Assembly: GCF_014303735.1 (NCBI RefSeq)
Contig: NZ_CP060296.1
Span: 2,181,501 to 2,245,500 of the forward strand
Direction of reading: 5' to 3'
Length of the DNA stretch: 64,000 nucleotides
From: Variovorax sp. PAMC28562
GTDB taxonomy: Bacteria; Pseudomonadota; Gammaproteobacteria; Burkholderiales; Burkholderiaceae_C
Positions within the stretch are counted from its first letter, which is position 1. Each line of letters opens with the position of its first letter. The notes beneath the pieces are model-generated. The model ran no database searches. It was not told the origin of the DNA and worked only from the letters and a program-made list of their open reading frames with translations. Positions 56,120 to 64,000 of this stretch are shown in pieces. The translations under genes were made by a program, and so were the position numbers.

Positions 56120-58234
56120 TCATCGCACCCGCATCCCCGGCACCGCACCCGGCCAAGGTTCCAGCACGTGGATTCCTGGATTGGCTTTTTCGTCCGCGTG
56201 ACTCGCGGCGAGCACCATGCCTTCGCTGATGCCGAACTTCATCTTGCGAGGCGCCAAGTTGGCGACCAGCACGGTCAGCTTGCCGACCAGTTGTGCGGGT
56301 TGGTAGGCTGAGGCGATGCCGCTGAACACGTTGCGCATCTTGCCCTCGCCCGCATCGAGCGTGAGCCGCAGCAGCTTGGTCGACCCTTCGACTTTTTCGC
56401 ATGCAACGATCTTTGCAATGCGCAAATCGATTTTGGTGAAATCGTCGATTGTGATGGTCGAAGCGATGGCTTCGCCGCCCGGCGCGACGTCGGCGGCCAC
56501 GGTTTCGACTTCGGTCTTCAGATCGGGCACGGGCACGGCCGCTTCGTTGGGCTCGAACAATACGTCGAGCACCTTGGCATCGACGCGCTGCATCAGGTGC
56601 TTGTAGTCGCCGATCACGTGTCCCGCAGCAAGGGGATGGTTGGCATCCATCCAAGTCAGCGGCTCGATGGCCAGGAAGGCCTCGACGTTGAGCGCCAACG
56701 CCGGCAGCACCGGCTTCAGGTAGAGCGTGAGCAAACGGAAAGCCTCGATGCAGACGGTGCATACGTCGTGCAGCCGCGCTTCCATTCCTTCTTTCTTGGC
56801 TAGCTCCCATGGCTTGTTGGCATCGACGTAAGCGTTGACGCGGTCGGCCAACGCCATCGTGTCTCGCAGGGCGCGCGCGAAGTCGCGATCGTCGTACAGC
56901 TTGGCGATATCCGCCGCGCCAGCACGCAGCGCCGCGAGCAGTTCGGCGCCATCACCTGACGCCTCGCCCAGCTTGCCGCCGAAGCGCTTGCCGATGAATC
57001 CCGCCGCGCGGCTCGCGATGTTGATGTACTTGCCGACCAGGTCGCTGTTGACCCGCGCCACGAAGTCGTCGGGGTTGAAGTCCAGGTCTTCGTTGCGGCC
57101 GTTGAGTTTGGCCGCCAGGTAGTAGCGCAGCCATTCCGGATTGAGGCCGACCGACAAATACTTGAGCGGGTCGATGCCGGTGCCGCGGCTCTTGCTCATC
57201 TTCTCGCCGCTGACGGTCAAGTGGCCGTGCACATAGATCGCGTCGGGCGTCTTGCGGCCGCTGAAGTGCAGCATGGCGGGCCAGAACAGCGTGTGGAAGG
57301 TGATGATGTCCTTGCCGATGAAGTGCACCTGCTCCAGATCGGGGTCGGCCATGTACTCGGTGTACGAGATGCCATCGCCGCCCAGCTCGATGCAGCGCTT
57401 GTCCAACAAGTTCTTTAGCGATGCAAGGTAGCCGACCGGCGCATCCATCCAGACGTAGAAATACTTGCCGGGCGCGTCCGGGATTTCAATGCCGAAGTAC
57501 GGCGCGTCGCGGCTGATGTCCCAGTCGCCCAAGCCACCGTTACCGTCTTCGTCCTTGTAGAGCCACTCGCGAATCTTGTTCTGCACCTCTGTCTGCACGT
57601 GGCCGGGGGCCGTGGTCCAGTTCTTCAGGTACGCCTCGCAGCGCGGGTCCGACAGCTTGAAGAAGAAGTGCTCGGAACTGCGAAGCTCGGGCTTCACGCC
57701 GGACAGTGCCGAATATGGGTCGATCAGCTCGGTCGGCGCGTACACCGCGCCGCACACTTCGCAGTTGTCGCCGTACTGGTCTTTCGAGTGGCACACCGGG
57801 CATTCGCCCTTGATGAATCGATCGGCCAGGAACATACCCTTGGCCGCGTCGTAGAACTGCTCGACCGTCTTCACCGTCACCAAGCCTGCCTTGTCGCGCA
57901 GGTCGCGGTAGATCTCCTGTGCGAGCTGGTGGTTCTCCGGTGAATCGGTCGTGCTCCAGTTGTCAAAGGCGATATGAAAGCCGTCGAGGTAGGGCTTGCG
58001 GCCGGCCGCGATCTCGGCCACGAAGGCCTGCGGCGTGATGCCGGCCTTGTCGGCCGCGATGGTGATGGCGGCTCCGTGCGCGTCGTCGGCACAAACGAAA
58101 TTGACCTCCGCGCCCTGCATGCGCTGAAACCGCACCCAGATGTCGGCCTGGATGTATTCCATGATGTGGCCGATGTGGAACTTGCCGTTGGCGTAGGGCA
58201 GGGCAGTGGTAACGAAGAGCTTGCGCGGGGACAT
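56120..58234 (-). CDS. metG: Methionyl-tRNA synthetase
   Basis: Class I synthetase, 704 residues. HIGH lies at 20-23 in [16 protein letters not shown] and the KMSKS loop near residue 345. The zinc knuckle has [20 protein letters not shown]-terminal tRNA-binding EMAP-II-like domain (about 600-704, [20 protein letters not shown]) supports dimerisation. It is divergent from the isocitrate dehydrogenase gene. The small lipoprotein gene follows one base after the stop. Confidence 0.97.
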   Translation of the reverse strand: MSPRKLFVTTALPYANGKFHIGHIMEYIQADIWVRFQRMQGAEVNFVCADDAHGAAITIAADKAGITPQAFVAEIAAGRKPYLDGFHIAFDNWSTTDSPENHQLAQEIYRDLRDKAGLVTVKTVEQFYDAAKGMFLADRFIKGECPVCHSKDQYGDNCEVCGAVYAPTELIDPYSALSGVKPELRSSEHFFFKLSDPRCEAYLKNWTTAPGHVQTEVQNKIREWLYKDEDGNGGLGDWDISRDAPYFGIEIPDAPGKYFYVWMDAPVGYLASLKNLLDKRCIELGGDGISYTEYMADPDLEQVHFIGKDIITFHTLFWPAMLHFSGRKTPDAIYVHGHLTVSGEKMSKSRGTGIDPLKYLSVGLNPEWLRYYLAAKLNGRNEDLDFNPDDFVARVNSDLVGKYINIASRAAGFIGKRFGGKLGEASGDGAELLAALRAGAADIAKLYDDRDFARALRDTMALADRVNAYVDANKPWELAKKEGMEARLHDVCTVCIEAFRLLTLYLKPVLPALALNVEAFLAIEPLTWMDANHPLAAGHVIGDYKHLMQRVDAKVLDVLFEPNEAAVPVPDLKTEVETVAADVAPGGEAIASTITIDDFTKIDLRIAKIVACEKVEGSTKLLRLTLDAGEGKMRNVFSGIASAYQPAQLVGKLTVLVANLAPRKMKFGISEGMVLAASHADEKANPGIHVLEPWPGAVPGMRVR

Positions 58235-58337
58235 CGAGAGACGCTTTCAGAGGGAGACCGGCATTTTAGGCGGCGTATGCTGCCTGCCAGCGTGCCCGCT
58301 CGGACGCCCCCATTTCCCTGAACTGTCGAGAGGCTTC

Positions 58338-59375
58338 ATGACGTCCATCACCATCCCCGCAACACTAATCCCCGGCGACGGCATCGGCCCCGAAATCGTC
58401 GACGCCACGCTGGCCGCGCTCGATGCATTGCAAGCGCCGTTCGAATGGGACCGCCAGGTCGCAGGCCTCGGCGGCGTGCAACTGGCCGGCGACCCGCTGC
58501 CGGCGGCCACGCTCGACAGCATCCGCCGCACGCGCCTCGCGTTGAAGGGCCCGCTCGAGACACCGTCGGGCGGCGGCTACCGTTCGTCGAACGTGCGTCT
58601 GCGCGAAGAGTTCCAGCTCTACGCCAACCTGCGCCCGGCGCGCACCGTCATTCCGGGCGGGCGCTTCGACAAGATCGACTTGTTGGTGGTGCGCGAAAAC
58701 CTCGAGGGTCTCTACATCGGCCATGAGCACTATGTGCGCATCGACGACGATCCGCACGCGGTCGGCATGGCAACCGGCATCAACACGCGGCAAGGCTGCC
58801 GCCACATTCTCAAATACGCCTTCGACACCGCCATCGCCACCGGCCGCAAGAAGGTGACGCTGGTGCACAAGGCCAACATCATGAAGGTGCTGACCGGGCT
58901 GTTCCTCGAGACCGGCCTGCAGATGTACGAAGACGCGCAATACAAGGGCAAGTTCGAGCTCGACACCATCATCGTCGACGCCTGCGCGATGAAGCTGGTG
59001 CTCAACCCGTGGCAGTTCGACATGCTGGTAACCACCAATCTTTTCGGCGACATCCTGTCCGATCTGGTGGCTGGTTTGGTCGGTGGACTGGGCATGGCGC
59101 CGGGGGCCAACATCGGTGCCGATGCGGCCATCTTCGAAGCGGTGCATGGCTCTGCGCCCGACATCGCCGGCAAGGGCATCGCCAACCCTATCGCGCTGCT
59201 GCTGGCCTCGGCCTTGATGCTCGACCACTGCAAGATGCCGCAGCTGGCGACGCGGCTGCGAAGCGCGATCGATCAGACGCTCAACATCGACAAGGTGCGC
59301 ACAGGCGACCTCGGCGGCACCGCGAACACGGCGGCCTTCACCAAGGCGCTGGTCGCCCGCATCAAAGGAGGCTGA
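58338..59375 (+). CDS. Isocitrate dehydrogenase, NAD-type (short form)
   Basis: 345 residues of the beta-decarboxylating dehydrogenase family. It begins with TLIPGDGIGPEIVDATLAAL. The isocitrate site shows GGGYRSSNVRLREEF and the Arg-containing YANLRPAR. The metal site is LFGDILSDLVAGLVGGLGM, and the cofactor region has EAVHGSAPDIAGKG. Length and the S-x-N motif fit NAD-dependent isocitrate dehydrogenase rather than isopropylmalate dehydrogenase. The ATG at 58338 was chosen for the family N-terminus. It is divergent from metG. Confidence 0.88.
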   Translation: MTSITIPATLIPGDGIGPEIVDATLAALDALQAPFEWDRQVAGLGGVQLAGDPLPAATLDSIRRTRLALKGPLETPSGGGYRSSNVRLREEFQLYANLRPARTVIPGGRFDKIDLLVVRENLEGLYIGHEHYVRIDDDPHAVGMATGINTRQGCRHILKYAFDTAIATGRKKVTLVHKANIMKVLTGLFLETGLQMYEDAQYKGKFELDTIIVDACAMKLVLNPWQFDMLVTTNLFGDILSDLVAGLVGGLGMAPGANIGADAAIFEAVHGSAPDIAGKGIANPIALLLASALMLDHCKMPQLATRLRSAIDQTLNIDKVRTGDLGGTANTAAFTKALVARIKGG

Positions 59376-59380
59376 AGCGC

Positions 59381-60040
59381 ATGGCGCAACCTCTGCCAAC
59401 GCTGTCGCTGCTCGAAACCCGCGTGCTCGGCGTGCTCGCCGAAAAGCAGCGCACCGTGCCCGACAGCTATCCGCTCACGCTCAACGTGCTGGTGTCGGGC
59501 TGCAACCAGAAGACCAGTCGCAACCCGGTGATCGAGGCGACCGATACCGAAGTGCAGGGCGCCATCGACAGCCTGAAGGGCTACAGCCTGGTGAGCGAAA
59601 CCAGCGGCGGCCGGAGCTTTCGGTATGCGCACAATGCCGACCGCGTGCTGCAGGTGCCGTCGCAGTCGATCATCCTGTTGACCGTGCTGATGCTGCGCGG
59701 CCCGCAGACGCCAGGCGAGTTGCGCATCGCCTGTGACCGCATGCACAATTTTGCCGATATCTCGTCGGTCGAGGGCTTCCTGGACGAGCTGGCGGAGCGA
59801 CCCGCGGGCGCGTTGGTGATGAAGCTGGCACGCTTGCCCGGTGCGCGCGAAAGTCGATGGGCGCAGCTGCTCAGCGGCACGCCGGCGGAAGATGCAGCAC
59901 GGCCCGAGTCGACTGCGAGCGGCGATGTGTCGCTGGGCGAAGTCGCTGCGCTCAAGGCCAACGTGGCGCGGCTCGAAGCCGAAGTCGCCGATCTGAAAGC
60001 GCTCGTCGCCCGCATTTGTTCCGAGCTCGGGATGACCTGA
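59381..60040 (+). CDS. YceH family (DUF480) protein
   Basis: 219 residues. It shows LETRVLGVLAEKQRTVPDSY, LVSGCNQKTSRNPVIEATD and a C-terminal coiled coil (GEVAALKANVARLEAEVADL), matching YceH/DUF480, a double winged-helix fold. The function is unknown, although DNA binding is plausible from the fold. AAAGGAGG precedes the ATG, and it starts five bases after the isocitrate dehydrogenase stop. Confidence 0.92.
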   Translation: MAQPLPTLSLLETRVLGVLAEKQRTVPDSYPLTLNVLVSGCNQKTSRNPVIEATDTEVQGAIDSLKGYSLVSETSGGRSFRYAHNADRVLQVPSQSIILLTVLMLRGPQTPGELRIACDRMHNFADISSVEGFLDELAERPAGALVMKLARLPGARESRWAQLLSGTPAEDAARPESTASGDVSLGEVAALKANVARLEAEVADLKALVARICSELGMT

Positions 60041-60118
60041 TCCCGGCCTAAGGAATGGCCCGAGCAACCACTGAAGACGGGGGTGCGCACTAGACTACTC
60101 GCCATTCAGGAGTTATCC

Positions 60119-61210
60119 ATGGCAGTTACCCAAGAGGCGCTGATCGCCGCGCTCAAGCCGGTCGTCGATCCGAACACCGGCAAGTCTTTCGTCGACAGCA
60201 AATCGCTGAAGAACGTGCAGATCGCCGACGGCGACGTTTCTTTCGACCTCGAACTCGGCTACCCGGCCAAAAGCCAATACCCGGCGCTGCGCAAAGCGCT
60301 GGTCGCGGCGGCCAAATCATTGCCGGGCATCGACAACGTGTCGGTCAACATCACCCTGAACGTGGTGAGCCACGCGGTGCAGCGTGGTGTGCAGCTGATG
60401 CCCAATGTCAAGAACATCATTGCGGTTGCGTCGGGCAAGGGCGGTGTCGGCAAGAGCACCACCGCCACCAATTTGGCGCTGGCGCTGGCCGCCGAAGGCG
60501 CTTCGGTCGGCCTGCTCGATGCCGACATCTACGGACCGAGCCAGCCGATGATGATGGGCATCGAAGGCAAGCCCCCGAGCATCGACGGCAAGACGATGGA
60601 GCCGATGCGCAACTACGGCGTGCAGGTGATGTCGATCGGTTTTCTGGTCGATCAGGACCAGGCCATGATCTGGCGCGGCCCGATGGCGACGCAGGCGCTC
60701 GACCAGCTCCTGCGCCAGACCAACTGGAAAGACCTCGACTACCTGATCGTCGACATGCCGCCCGGCACCGGTGACATCCAGCTGACGCTCAGCCAGCGCG
60801 TGCCGATGACCGGCGCTGTGATCGTCACCACGCCGCAAGACATCGCACTGCTCGATGCGCGCAAGGGCATCAAGATGTTCGAGAAGGTCGGCGTGCCGAT
60901 CCTCGGCATCGTCGAGAACATGGCAGTGCACGTCTGCTCCAACTGCGGCCAGGTGGAGCACATCTTCGGCGCCGATGGCGGCAAGAAGATGGCGGCGCAG
61001 TACGACATGGCGTATCTGGGCGCGCTGCCGCTCGACATCAACATTCGCCTGCAGGCCGACAGCGGCAAGCCGACGGTCATAGCCGACCCCGACGGTGAAG
61101 TGGCCGGCCTCTACAAGGCGGTGGCGCGCCAGGTCGCAGTCGGTATCGCGGAAAAGGCCAAGGACTTTTCGGCCAAGTTCCCGACCATCTCGATCAGCAA
61201 GAACACCTGA
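60119..61210 (+). CDS. apbC: Mrp/ApbC iron-sulfur cluster carrier ATPase
   Basis: 363 residues. An N-terminal MIP18 (DUF59) domain (about 1-85) precedes the ParA/MinD-like ATPase with the deviant Walker A KGGVGKST (107-114), DADIYGPSQPMMMG and VDMPPGTGDIQLTL. The cluster-binding CSNC lies near 273-276. It carries [4Fe-4S] clusters to apoproteins. AGGAG precedes the ATG. Proximity to metG is common in proteobacteria. Confidence 0.96.
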   Translation: MAVTQEALIAALKPVVDPNTGKSFVDSKSLKNVQIADGDVSFDLELGYPAKSQYPALRKALVAAAKSLPGIDNVSVNITLNVVSHAVQRGVQLMPNVKNIIAVASGKGGVGKSTTATNLALALAAEGASVGLLDADIYGPSQPMMMGIEGKPPSIDGKTMEPMRNYGVQVMSIGFLVDQDQAMIWRGPMATQALDQLLRQTNWKDLDYLIVDMPPGTGDIQLTLSQRVPMTGAVIVTTPQDIALLDARKGIKMFEKVGVPILGIVENMAVHVCSNCGQVEHIFGADGGKKMAAQYDMAYLGALPLDINIRLQADSGKPTVIADPDGEVAGLYKAVARQVAVGIAEKAKDFSAKFPTISISKNT

Positions 61211-61232
61211 AGACTCAGGGCGCGTCTAAGCA

Positions 61233-62177
61233 ATGAACCTGCTCGCCTCGATGCGCTACCTGGTCGCGTTGAGCGAGCACCGCCACTTCGGCCGTGCGGC
61301 CGAGGCGTCGCACATCACACAGCCGGCGTTGTCGAACGCATTGCGCGCACTCGAAGACGAGTTCGGCGTGGTCATCGTCAAGCGGGGCCGCGCGTATGTC
61401 GGCCTCACGCATGAAGGCGAGCGCGTGCTGGCGACAGGCCAGCGCATGCTGCGCGACAACGAGGTGCTGCAGCAGGAACTGCGCAGCGACGAGGCGCACC
61501 CGCGCGGGCACCTGCGGATGGCCGCGGTGCCCACCGCCATTCCGATGCTGGCACGCTTCGCCGCGATGCTCCAGCAGCGGCAGCCGGGCATCGTGCCGAC
61601 GGTTCTTTCGATGAGCTCGCAGCAACTCGAAATGGGCCTGGAGAACCTGTCGCTCGACCTCGCGCTGGGCTACACCGAACGCATGCGGCTGAAAAACGTG
61701 AAGCTCACCGCCTGGCCGCAGAGCATCGAGCACTACTACCTGTTGCGCCGCGCGCCCAAGCCTTCGAAAGACAAGCTCGCCATCGGCGCACCGATGCGAT
61801 GGGCCGATGCCGGCGCGCTGCCCCTGTGCCTGCTCACGCCCGACATGCACAACCGCACGATCATCGATCTGGCACTGCGCGAGGCCGGCGTGGAGGTCGC
61901 GCCGGCGATCGAGACCAACTCCGTGTTGACGCTGGCGCTCGCGGTGATCGCAGGCGACGTGTGCAGCGTGCTGCCGGGCGCCATGGTCGCTGCCGTGCGC
62001 GGGTTGCGCGAGCTCGAGGCACTGCCGTTGGTCGCGCCTGAAGTGCGCACACCCATCGGCTTTTTGACGCAAGACGGCGTGCGGCCGTCACGCGCGCTCG
62101 GCGCGGCGCTCGAATTGCTGCAAACCCCCGAGTGGAAGGCGCAGATCGCCCAGCACAGCGGCGCGCTGGACGCGTAG
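61233..62177 (+). CDS. LysR-family transcriptional regulator
   Basis: 314 residues. The N-terminal winged helix has FGRAAEASHITQPALSNALR. The effector domain runs from about 90 and includes SQQLEMGLENLSLDLALGYT. The ligand is unknown. It stands 22 bases after apbC and 33 before fdhD on the same strand, so a link to formate dehydrogenase expression is possible. In many relatives a LysR gene precedes the fdh cluster, and here only fdhD is in the window. Confidence 0.92.
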   Translation: MNLLASMRYLVALSEHRHFGRAAEASHITQPALSNALRALEDEFGVVIVKRGRAYVGLTHEGERVLATGQRMLRDNEVLQQELRSDEAHPRGHLRMAAVPTAIPMLARFAAMLQQRQPGIVPTVLSMSSQQLEMGLENLSLDLALGYTERMRLKNVKLTAWPQSIEHYYLLRRAPKPSKDKLAIGAPMRWADAGALPLCLLTPDMHNRTIIDLALREAGVEVAPAIETNSVLTLALAVIAGDVCSVLPGAMVAAVRGLRELEALPLVAPEVRTPIGFLTQDGVRPSRALGAALELLQTPEWKAQIAQHSGALDA

Positions 62178-62210
62178 CAGACGACGCGCCGTTCGGCTAT
62201 CGTGACGACG

Positions 62211-63140
62211 ATGTCAGTTCCAGCCACCGCTCCTACCGCTCCCAGCCCGGCCACCGCACGACGCAACGCTTCCGGCGAGCTGTCGATCGCACCGGTCGAG
62301 CGCCGCGCCGTTCGCGTCTACGGCGAAAAATCCATACCCGCCGAGGGCGTGGTGCGCGATGACACGCTCGCCGCCGAAGTGCCCGTCGCACTTGTCTTCA
62401 ACGGCGTTTCGCACGCGGTGATGATGGCGACGCCGCAAGACCTCGAAGCCTTCGCGCTCGGCTTTGCGCTGAGCGAAGGCATCTTCGACACAGCATCCGA
62501 TTGCCGTGGCATCGAGGTCGTGTCGATCTCAGCGCGCGATGCCGGCTTGCCCGACGGCATGCCCGCCATCGAAGTGCAGCTCGATATTTCGACGCGCAGC
62601 TTCGAGCGCCTGAAAGACCGGCGCCGCAGCCTCGCGGGCCGCACCGGTTGCGGCATTTGCGGCGTCGAAAGCTTCGCGGCGCTCGACCTCACGCCGCTGC
62701 CGTTGCCACCGCGCGACTGGATCGAGCGCATCGACCTCGCGACCGTGCTGCGGGCTTTCGATGCGTTGCCGCCGCGGCAGACGCTGAACCGCGAAGCCGG
62801 CGCCATTCACGCGGCCGGCTGGGCCACGGTTCAAGGCGATCTCGTCGAAGTGATGGAAGACGTCGGCCGTCATAACGCGCTCGACAAACTGCTCGGCCAC
62901 CTCGCACAAACCGGGCAACTGGGCGAGCCGGGTTTCGTGCTGATGTCGAGCCGCGGCAGCCACGAGCTGGTGCGCAAGTGCGCGCGATTGGGATTGAGCG
63001 CGATGGCGACCATCTCGGCGCCCACCGCGATGGGCGTGCGCATGGCCGAACTCACCGGCCTTCGGCTGTGGGGCTTGTGCCGTGCGCCGCGCGCAGTGCT
63101 CTATGCATCGGGCGCGGGTGAGTCTTCGGCGGCGGCGTGA
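62211..63140 (+). CDS. fdhD: Formate dehydrogenase accessory sulfurtransferase
   Basis: Transfers sulfur from IscS to the bis-MGD molybdenum cofactor of formate dehydrogenases, 309 residues. The sulfur-carrying pair lies in RTGCGICGVESF (C147 and C150). VEMEDVGRHNALDKLLG-like sequence and SSRGSHELVRKCARLG match the family. The N-terminal 20 residues are low complexity. The ATG at 62211 is used; a GTG at 62202 is in frame, and neither has a clear ribosome binding site. Confidence 0.94.
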   Translation: MSVPATAPTAPSPATARRNASGELSIAPVERRAVRVYGEKSIPAEGVVRDDTLAAEVPVALVFNGVSHAVMMATPQDLEAFALGFALSEGIFDTASDCRGIEVVSISARDAGLPDGMPAIEVQLDISTRSFERLKDRRRSLAGRTGCGICGVESFAALDLTPLPLPPRDWIERIDLATVLRAFDALPPRQTLNREAGAIHAAGWATVQGDLVEVMEDVGRHNALDKLLGHLAQTGQLGEPGFVLMSSRGSHELVRKCARLGLSAMATISAPTAMGVRMAELTGLRLWGLCRAPRAVLYASGAGESSAAA

Positions 63141-64000
63141 TCACTTGCCGTGAAGGGCAAGCACTGCGTCGGCTGCGAGTTCGATGCCGCCTCCGGGCTG
63201 CGCAGACAAATCAGCGACAACGACCTTGCTTCGCTCCGGCCACTGTTGGAAATGAGACGTTTGAGACCTGTCGTAGAGCGGGTCGTAGTGCAGCGCCATC
63301 AGCTCGGCGAACAGCGGTGACAGCGCGCCACTGAGCGCCCAGGCCTGCCAGCGCGCGACCGTTTCCTTGCCCCGCATTTCTTTCAGCTTGCCGAGTTGCA
63401 TCGCCAGCAGTTCAGCATCGTCGCCGAGGTAGGCATAGTCGCGCAGCAGGAAATCGAGGCGGGCTTCGGCACTGGCTTCGATCTCGATACACGGCGCCGC
63501 CCGCATATTGCCGACCAACGGGATCGGCACCGACAACCGCCCAATGCGTGCGCTCTCGCCCTCGACATACAGCGGCTTCGACAGATCGAGTGCTTCAAAC
63601 GCCGTCGCGATGAGCGTCTCGAAGTGCTTTTGCGATGGCTGTTCGATGCCGGGCAGCGCGCCGAGCAGCGACCCTTTGTGGCGCGCGCAATCTTCCAGGT
63701 CGAGCACCTGCGCACCGCGCGCGGCCATGGCTTGCAGCACGCGCGTCTTGGCGCTGCCGGTCGGCCCGCAGATGATGCGCAGGTCGAGCTGCGGCGACAT
63801 CGTTTCGATCACTGTCAGCACCTCGCGCCGGAAGCTCTTGTAGCCACCGGCCAATTGCTTGGCGTCCCAGCCGACCAGCCGCAACCAGCTGACCATCGAC
63901 CCGCTGCGCAACCCGCCGCGCCAGCAATAGACCAGCGGCTTCCACTTGGCCGGCTTGTCGGCGAACTGTTCGCGCAGATGCTTTGCCAGGTTGGCCGCGA
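63141..64000 (-). CDS. mnmH: tRNA 2-selenouridine synthase (C-terminal part, cut by the window edge)
   Basis: About 286 codons are inside the window and the frame stays open through position 64000. The rhodanese domain end shows LVYCWRGGLRSGS with its catalytic cysteine, and a P-loop GPTGSAKTRVLQ heads the C-terminal domain. The enzyme replaces sulfur by selenium in the wobble 2-thiouridine of several tRNAs, using selenophosphate. It is convergent with fdhD, with no bases between the two stop codons. Confidence 0.92.
   Translation of the reverse strand, partial: AANLAKHLREQFADKPAKWKPLVYCWRGGLRSGSMVSWLRLVGWDAKQLAGGYKSFRREVLTVIETMSPQLDLRIICGPTGSAKTRVLQAMAARGAQVLDLEDCARHKGSLLGALPGIEQPSQKHFETLIATAFEALDLSKPLYVEGESARIGRLSVPIPLVGNMRAAPCIEIEASAEARLDFLLRDYAYLGDDAELLAMQLGKLKEMRGKETVARWQAWALSGALSPLFAELMALHYDPLYDRSQTSHFQQWPERSKVVVADLSAQPGGGIELAADAVLALHGK

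Overview
The window is a GC-rich, densely packed chromosomal segment of housekeeping genes. Gene content and order point to a betaproteobacterium of the order Burkholderiales, probably Comamonadaceae and perhaps close to Variovorax: pilC-pilB, tRNA-Pro, ispB, rplU-rpmA-obgE-proB; hemA-prfA-prmC-grxD; ubiE-(Tim44-like)-ubiJ-ubiB; fmdB-DUF502-aspS-nudB; moeB-ctpA-gpmA; grxC-secB-gpsA; scpA-DUF3460; metG with apbC nearby. The taxon is inferred from protein content and synteny, not from a marker search. I see no rRNA, insertion sequence, integrase, prophage or CRISPR array. One tRNA is present.

Layout. 1-3077 (minus): start of pilC, pilB, tRNA-Pro(CGG) and ispB. 3200-6174 (plus): rplU, rpmA, terminator, obgE, proB. 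6175-7414 (minus): CNP1-like protein and rppH, divergent from proS and a lytic transglycosylase (7539-9997). 10025-15826 (minus): CorC-like protein, a likely GIY-YIG nuclease remnant on the other strand, then cupin, grxD, prmC, prfA and hemA. 15933-16211: small membrane protein. 16226-23623 (minus): DUF3772/MscS channel and the complete ugpBAECQ glycerol-3-phosphate operon behind a candidate Pho box. 23803-29131 (plus): serA and a 1305-residue flavin/iron-sulfur oxidoreductase. 29275-33808: DUF971 protein, ubiE, Tim44-like protein, ubiJ, ubiB. 33822-41521: SSS symporter, fmdB, DUF502, aspS, nudB, EEP phosphatase, folE, a BLUF photoreceptor and a DUF429 protein.

41500-48454 is the most accessory-looking part. 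It is an envelope/stress cluster: CsbD, a BON lipoprotein, a YqjD-YqjE-YqjK-like trio, a 54-residue DUF1328 protein, a CHASE3 histidine kinase divergent from its NarL-type regulator, and an AsmA-like protein. Candidate sigma-S-like -10 elements precede csbD and the yqjD-like gene. 48504-51633 (minus): moeB, ctpA, gpmA. 51703-54075 (plus): rhodanese, grxC, secB, gpsA. 54234-55313 (minus): scpA and DUF3460. A BamE-like lipoprotein (55355-55867), a small lipoprotein and metG follow. 58338-61210 (plus): an NAD-type isocitrate dehydrogenase, yceH, apbC. The right end holds a LysR regulator, fdhD and the truncated mnmH (selU) gene.

I found no clearly new defence or mobile system. The observations most worth pursuing are the folE-BLUF pair, the Tim44-like protein inside a ubiquinone operon, the stress cluster with its two similar promoters, the Pho box ahead of ugpB, and structured leaders ahead of rplU and fmdB.
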